Shown in pieces: positions 60,388 through 64,000 of a stretch of DNA of 64,000 nt. The stretch spans positions 1 through 64,000 of the forward strand of contig NZ_JAHTBL010000003.1 of assembly GCF_020177595.1 (NCBI RefSeq), read 5' to 3'. The DNA is from Cognatishimia sp. MH4019. GTDB lineage: Bacteria; Pseudomonadota; Alphaproteobacteria; Rhodobacterales; Rhodobacteraceae. Position 1 is the first letter of the stretch. Each line of letters starts with the position of its first letter. The notes beneath the pieces were generated by a model that was given only the letters and a program-made list of their open reading frames with translations, was not told the origin of the DNA and did not search any database. A program made the translations under genes and the position numbers.

Positions 60388-61544
60388 TAGCGGCGCTCTC
60401 CTACGCCCAGGGGCGTTGCGGGTGTTTCTGCCGGGACGCGGCCGTAAGCCTCTGGCAAAGAACAGGTTTTCAGGTTTGGCAACACACGGCTGCCGAAGGA
60501 TTTGCATTCATCAATATGCGGGTAGCCCGAGAAGATGAACGCGCGGATGCCCATTTTTTGATAGGCCTCAATCTTGGACATGACCTGATCGGTCGATCCG
60601 ACAAGGGCCGCCCCGCAGCCCGAGCGCGCACGCCCGACGCCGGTCCACAAATGCGGCTCCACATAGCCAAATTTATCGGCTAATTCGCGGGCTTTGGCTT
60701 GGTGCGCGACACCAAGGCTGATGCTGTCATGGGCGCGGTCCCGGATCAGTTGGCCGTATTCATCATCCAGTTTGCTGACCAGATGTTCGGCGTATTCCTT
60801 CGCCTCGGCCTCGGTGTCGCGCACGATCATATGCACGCGCAGACCGTAATCCAGCGTGCGGCCATAAGCTTCTGCGCGTTGGTTAACGTCCTTCATCCGC
60901 TGGGCGATGTTTTCCTCAGGCTCGGGCCACATCAAGTAGACGTCGCAATGCTGCGCGCACAGGTCGAGAGCGGCAGGGGAATAGCCCCCGAAATACAGCA
61001 AAGGTCCGCCATTTTGCTGATAGGGCCGCGCGGGATCGGTCGGAACCTTGTCGAAATGATAGATATCGCCATGATAGGTGATCTCGTCCTGCGTCCAGGC
61101 TTGTTTAAGGATTTCAACGACTTCCTTGGAGCGTTTATAGCGATAGGCACTTTCGGCCACCTCGCCGGGGAAGTCAGAACTGATGACGTTTAGCGTCAGC
61201 CGCCCTTTAAGCATATGATCCAGCGTGGCAACCGTGCGGGCCAGCATGATCGGCTGCATTTCCCCGCACCGGATCGCGGCGAGCATGTTGATATTCTTGG
61301 TTAACGGCGCACAGCCCGCGACGAAGCTCAGCGTGTCTTGGCCGACTTGATAGGAGGAGGGGCACAGGATGTTGCGAAACCCTTGGGCCTCGGCCTCCAG
61401 CAGGATATCGCGGCAATGCTCCCAGCTGGAGCGGAGCGCGCCATCGGGAACGCCAAGATAGGCGTAATCATCCGAACACAGTGCGGAAAACCACGAAACT
61501 TCAGCGGCATCCAGATCGGCAGATGTGACCGGAACGATCGTCAT
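60387..61544 (-). CDS. FMNH2-dependent sulfonate monooxygenase-like (LLM class)
   Basis: Luciferase-like monooxygenase of the SsuD group, 385 residues, which cleaves C-S bonds of sulfonates in the best-studied members. Segments: VSWFSALCSDDYAYLGVPDGAL at the start, RDILLEAEAQGFRNILCPSS, IKQAWTQDEITYHGDIYHFDK, WPEPEENIAQRM and GRARSGCGAALVGSTDQV, the last matching the SsuD active-site loop. The ATG at 61544 has GGGAGGAA upstream. It opens the monooxygenase-AKR-flavin reductase-TRAP operon. This trio equals SmoC/SmoB/SmoA of oxidative sulfoquinovose breakdown. Confidence 0.86.
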   Translation of the reverse strand: MTIVPVTSADLDAAEVSWFSALCSDDYAYLGVPDGALRSSWEHCRDILLEAEAQGFRNILCPSSYQVGQDTLSFVAGCAPLTKNINMLAAIRCGEMQPIMLARTVATLDHMLKGRLTLNVISSDFPGEVAESAYRYKRSKEVVEILKQAWTQDEITYHGDIYHFDKVPTDPARPYQQNGGPLLYFGGYSPAALDLCAQHCDVYLMWPEPEENIAQRMKDVNQRAEAYGRTLDYGLRVHMIVRDTEAEAKEYAEHLVSKLDDEYGQLIRDRAHDSISLGVAHQAKARELADKFGYVEPHLWTGVGRARSGCGAALVGSTDQVMSKIEAYQKMGIRAFIFSGYPHIDECKSFGSRVLPNLKTCSLPEAYGRVPAETPATPLGVGERR

Positions 61545-61590
61545 CGAGTCAATTCCTCCCATGGAACTTTTCTCTTGCGTAGCATCCGCT

Positions 61591-61604
61591 TTGATATGCA
61601 TCAA
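61591..61604. promoter_or_regulatory. FNR-type box or GntR operator in the divergent promoter
   Basis: TTGATATGCATCAA is an exact TTGAT-N4-ATCAA sequence, the consensus of FNR/FnrL-type regulators. It lies 47 bases upstream of the monooxygenase start and 29 upstream of the GntR gene start. A second half TATCAA follows at 61610-61615, so the GntR protein may also bind here. Confidence 0.4.
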
Positions 61605-61632
61605 TAGTGTATCAATTTTTTGAGTCTGTGAC

Positions 61633-62340
61633 TTGGATGCGATAGCCGACCCTTCGAGCCTGCCCAAATGGCAGCAAATCAGCGAGATGCTGATCCGCGA
61701 GATTGCCGCCGGGCATCTGGTGGATGGCGCTCGCTTGCCGCCGGAACGAGAGATGGCGACGGGCCTCGGGATTGCGGTTGGGACATTGCGCAAAGCGTTG
61801 GCGGAGTTGGAAACGCAAGGCCTGCTGGAGCGGGTCCATGGATCGGGCAATTACGTGCGCGCGGGGCAGGCCGATAGCGTCTATGCATTCTTCCGGCTGG
61901 AACGTGTGTCGGGCGGCGGTTTGCCCACGGCGCGGGTTCTCTCGGTTGAACGTATGACGAAACCGGCGACGCTTCCGGTCTTCGGCACATCGACGGACGC
62001 GCACCGGGTACGCCGTGTCCGGATGCTGGATGGAGAGCCCGCAGCGCTCGAGGAGATTTGGCTCGATGCGGGCTACGCGGCGTCCATCGCGCCCGATGAT
62101 CTGTCGGAATCGCTTTACCTTTTCTACAAGCGGCAGTTGGGGCTTCGGATCACGCGTGTCGAGGACCAGATCGGTGTCGATGCGCTCCCCGGTTGGGGAC
62201 CTGAAAGCTTTGGATTGCCAGTCGGCAGCCCATGCGGGTGGATCGAGCGGGTCAGTTTTGACCAGGACGGGGCGCGGGCCGAGGTTTCGCAGACCTGGTT
62301 CGGTAATAACAAGGTTCGGTATATAAACCGGCTAGGATAG
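61633..62340 (+). CDS. GntR-family (HutC-like) regulator
   Basis: A 235-residue regulator. The winged helix runs through WQQISEMLIREIAAGHLVDG, ARLPPEREMATGLGIAVGTLRKAL and GLLERVHGSGNYVRAG. The C-terminal UTRA-type ligand domain starts near 80 (YAFFRLERVSGGGLPTARVLS). The start is a TTG, as no ATG or GTG is in frame before the helix; confidence in the exact start is lower. It is divergent from the monooxygenase operon and 8 bases upstream of a Gfo/Idh gene, so it probably controls both. Confidence 0.86.
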   Translation: MDAIADPSSLPKWQQISEMLIREIAAGHLVDGARLPPEREMATGLGIAVGTLRKALAELETQGLLERVHGSGNYVRAGQADSVYAFFRLERVSGGGLPTARVLSVERMTKPATLPVFGTSTDAHRVRRVRMLDGEPAALEEIWLDAGYAASIAPDDLSESLYLFYKRQLGLRITRVEDQIGVDALPGWGPESFGLPVGSPCGWIERVSFDQDGARAEVSQTWFGNNKVRYINRLG

Positions 62341-62348
62341 GAAGAAGA

Positions 62349-63440
62349 ATGTCAGATATCGTAAACTACGGCATCGTCGGCTGTGGCATGATGGGGCAGG
62401 AGCATATCCACAATATCGCTCTGTTAGAGGGCGCGCGCGTCTCGGTCGTTTATGATCCCGTGATGGAGCTTGCGCAGGCGGCGGGCAAGATGGCAGGCGG
62501 GGCGCATGTGGCAAGCTCACTAGCGGATATGCTGGCATTCGAGGCGCTGGATGCGCTGGTGATCGTCAGCCCGAACCACCTGCATGTGGCCCAGTTGCAG
62601 GAGATCGCAGCGAAACGTGTGGTGCCGATCCTCTGTGAGAAGCCGCTTTACACGGCACCGCAGGACGCGTCGGTGATGGAGGCGTTTGCCCAGCATTATG
62701 CCGCACCGGTCTGGGTGGCGATGGAGTATCGCTATATGCCGCCCATTGCGGCTTTGGTGAGCCGCGCGGCGCAGGTGACGGGCGGAGTGAAGATGCTGAC
62801 GATCCGGGAGCATCGCTTTCCGTTCTTGCCGAAGATTGGCGATTGGAACCGGTTTAATGCGCAGACAGGGGGCACGTTGGTCGAGAAATGCTGCCATTTC
62901 TTCGATTTGATGCGGCTTATTCTGGACGCGGAACCGGTGCGGGTCATGGCCAGCGCCGGGCAGTCGGTAAACCATCTGGATGAGGCTTATGGCGGACAGG
63001 TCCCGGATATCTGGGACAATGGCTATGTAATCGTGGATTTCGACAGCGGCGCGCGGGCGATGCTGGAGCTGTGCATGTTCGCGGAAGGCGCGCGGTTTCA
63101 AGAGGAGATCAGCGCGGTGGGTCCGGCGGGCAAGATCGAGGCGCGGGTGCCGGGGCCGGGACGGTTCTGGCCGGAGCGGCTGGGGCCCGCACCTGTGGCA
63201 GAGTTGGAGGTTTCGCAGCGACACCCGAAAGGACCCGTAATGGAGCCGGTGCCGGTCGATCCGGCCTTGCTTGCGGCGGGCGATCACAACGGGGCGACCT
63301 ATTATCAGCATCAGCGGTTCTTGCAGATCGTGCGAGAGGGCGGTGTGCCGGAGGTGGGTTTGAGCGATGGGGCAAAAGCCGTCGCGATGGGCCTGGCGGC
63401 GCAGCGGTCGGCGGAAGAAGGCGTCGTCGTCACGCTGTAG
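62349..63440 (+). CDS. Gfo/Idh/MocA-family oxidoreductase
   Basis: NAD(P)-dependent dehydrogenase of sugars or sugar-like compounds, 363 residues. Rossmann motif GIVGCGMMGQEHIHNIALLE at the start, DALVIVSPNHLHVAQL, the EKP motif CEKPLYTAP and the C-terminal domain beginning VAMEYRYMPPIAALV with HRFPFLPKIGDWNRFNAQTGG carrying the expected catalytic His/Asp. GGAAGAAGA precedes the ATG. It is co-directional with the GntR gene and probably co-transcribed, which suggests a polyol or sugar-derived substrate. Confidence 0.9.
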   Translation: MSDIVNYGIVGCGMMGQEHIHNIALLEGARVSVVYDPVMELAQAAGKMAGGAHVASSLADMLAFEALDALVIVSPNHLHVAQLQEIAAKRVVPILCEKPLYTAPQDASVMEAFAQHYAAPVWVAMEYRYMPPIAALVSRAAQVTGGVKMLTIREHRFPFLPKIGDWNRFNAQTGGTLVEKCCHFFDLMRLILDAEPVRVMASAGQSVNHLDEAYGGQVPDIWDNGYVIVDFDSGARAMLELCMFAEGARFQEEISAVGPAGKIEARVPGPGRFWPERLGPAPVAELEVSQRHPKGPVMEPVPVDPALLAAGDHNGATYYQHQRFLQIVREGGVPEVGLSDGAKAVAMGLAAQRSAEEGVVVTL

Positions 63441-63456
63441 GTTTCGCATGCGAAAC
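63441..63456. promoter_or_regulatory. Perfect palindrome after the Gfo/Idh gene
   Basis: GTTTCGCATGCGAAAC is a perfect 16-base palindrome directly after the stop codon. It resembles the candidate IclR boxes near 4413-6971. Its place at a gene end also fits a 3' hairpin. The 231-base gap to the exonuclease shows nothing else. Confidence 0.4.
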
Positions 63457-63671
63457 CCTGTTTTCGGGGGACCTGCGTTGATTTTGCAGGCATTCTTGTT
63501 TTGAGAGTTTACATAATACCGGAGCGCAGTATAGCGCACTGTTTCTTATGGAAAAATTTACTTTTTGAGCGCGCGCTGTGGGCTGGCTTAGGGATGCCTG
63601 CGGCGCGGATATTTGGAAAAAGCGAAGGGGTGACGCGCAATTTGAATTGAACTGTCCGCATTTTGCGCCGG

Positions 63672-64000
63672 TCAGGTGTTGAGGTCTTCGACGAGGCCAC
63701 GGATCGGTTTCACGGCCTCTGAGACATGGGCGATGGTGGTAATCCCGCGCGCCTCCAACAAGGGTAGCAGTTTGCAATAGACCTGTGCGGTCGCGGTCGC
63801 ATCGCCAAGCGCGGTGTGGCGGAGCGGCTCTGGGATGGTGACGCTGAGCCGGTCGGCCAGCGCATCCAACGTATGTTCGGCGCTTTCACCAAAGACGACG
63901 GCAGAGAGCAGGACCGTGTCGAGCACGGGATGGTCAAACTTCACGCCCATTGCGGTGGCGTGCTTGTGCATGAAGGCCATGTCGAAGGGCGCGTTATGGG
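63672..64000 (-). CDS. DnaQ-like 3'-5' exonuclease, partial
   Basis: C-terminal part of a DEDDh exonuclease running off the window. HNAPFDMAFMHKHA (ExoII region) is followed by DTVLLSAVVFGESAEHTLDALADRL and the ExoIII motif HTALGDATATAQVYCKLL with His and Asp. Only about 109 residues are seen, so the start is outside. It may be a stand-alone proofreading-type exonuclease or the nuclease half of a larger protein. Confidence 0.85.
   Translation of the reverse strand, partial: HNAPFDMAFMHKHATAMGVKFDHPVLDTVLLSAVVFGESAEHTLDALADRLSVTIPEPLRHTALGDATATAQVYCKLLPLLEARGITTIAHVSEAVKPIRGLVEDLNT

Noticed and set aside
1-64000. CRISPR arrays, prophage or insertion sequences
   Set aside because: I saw no regularly spaced direct repeats, cas genes, integrases or transposases on either strand.

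Overview
The window looks like chromosome from an alphaproteobacterium of the Rhodobacterales (Roseobacter/Paracoccus side). The evidence is GC-rich coding sequence, a tRNA-His without G-1 and with A73, a bhcRABCD cluster, two sulfonate-type modules (one ABC-linked, one TRAP-linked), and typical alphaproteobacterial rpoH, carD, fdxA and SUV3-like genes. I see no prophage, integrase, transposase or CRISPR array. The species is not identified, and all family names come from reading translated sequence, not from database searches.

Layout. 0.2-1.0 kb: a methyltransferase broken by a one-base frameshift. 1.2-7 kb: a taurine-type ABC transporter (tauA, a terminator, then tauBC), a divergent FAD oxidoreductase and an IclR regulator, with similar palindromic boxes in front of each, then tRNA-His. 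7-24.6 kb: mostly core genes, including RluA-family pseudouridine synthase, rpoH, an M3 peptidase, an ATP-dependent ligase plus exonuclease pair, an aldolase/FAH pair, a SUV3-like helicase, an S4 protein, ferredoxin and carD. 24.6-36.6 kb: small exported or membrane proteins, cobS/cobT, a Kef-type antiporter, a PilP-like protein, SIMPL, FKBP, an alcohol dehydrogenase, metY and a VOC protein. 36.8-39 kb: two glycosyltransferase-like genes.

39.1-53.9 kb is a continuous metabolic island. Urate hydroxylase (PuuD with a cytochrome c tail), HIU hydrolase, an allantoinase-OHCU decarboxylase fusion, ureidoglycine aminohydrolase and ureidoglycolate lyase take urate to glyoxylate; the allantoate hydrolase step is not in the window. 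bhcABCD (beta-hydroxyaspartate cycle) then assimilates glyoxylate plus glycine to oxaloacetate under the IclR regulator BhcR. A GAPDH paralogue follows bhcD, and a nucleobase permease and a glycerate 2-kinase complete the island. Purine carbon and nitrogen salvage therefore appears physically joined to glyoxylate assimilation.

53.9-63.4 kb holds a di-heme peroxidase, a Sel1 protein, and then a probable six-gene minus-strand operon: a SsuD-like flavin monooxygenase, an aldo-keto reductase, a flavin reductase and a DctQ-DctM-DctP TRAP transporter. It is divergent from a GntR regulator and a Gfo/Idh/MocA dehydrogenase. The three enzymes match the enzyme set of the oxidative sulfoquinovose (Smo) pathway, but with a TRAP transporter instead of an ABC importer. 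This is the best candidate for an undescribed variant system. The window ends inside a DnaQ-like exonuclease.

Two near-identical palindromic elements of about 85 bp, and a half copy, sit at convergent gene ends.
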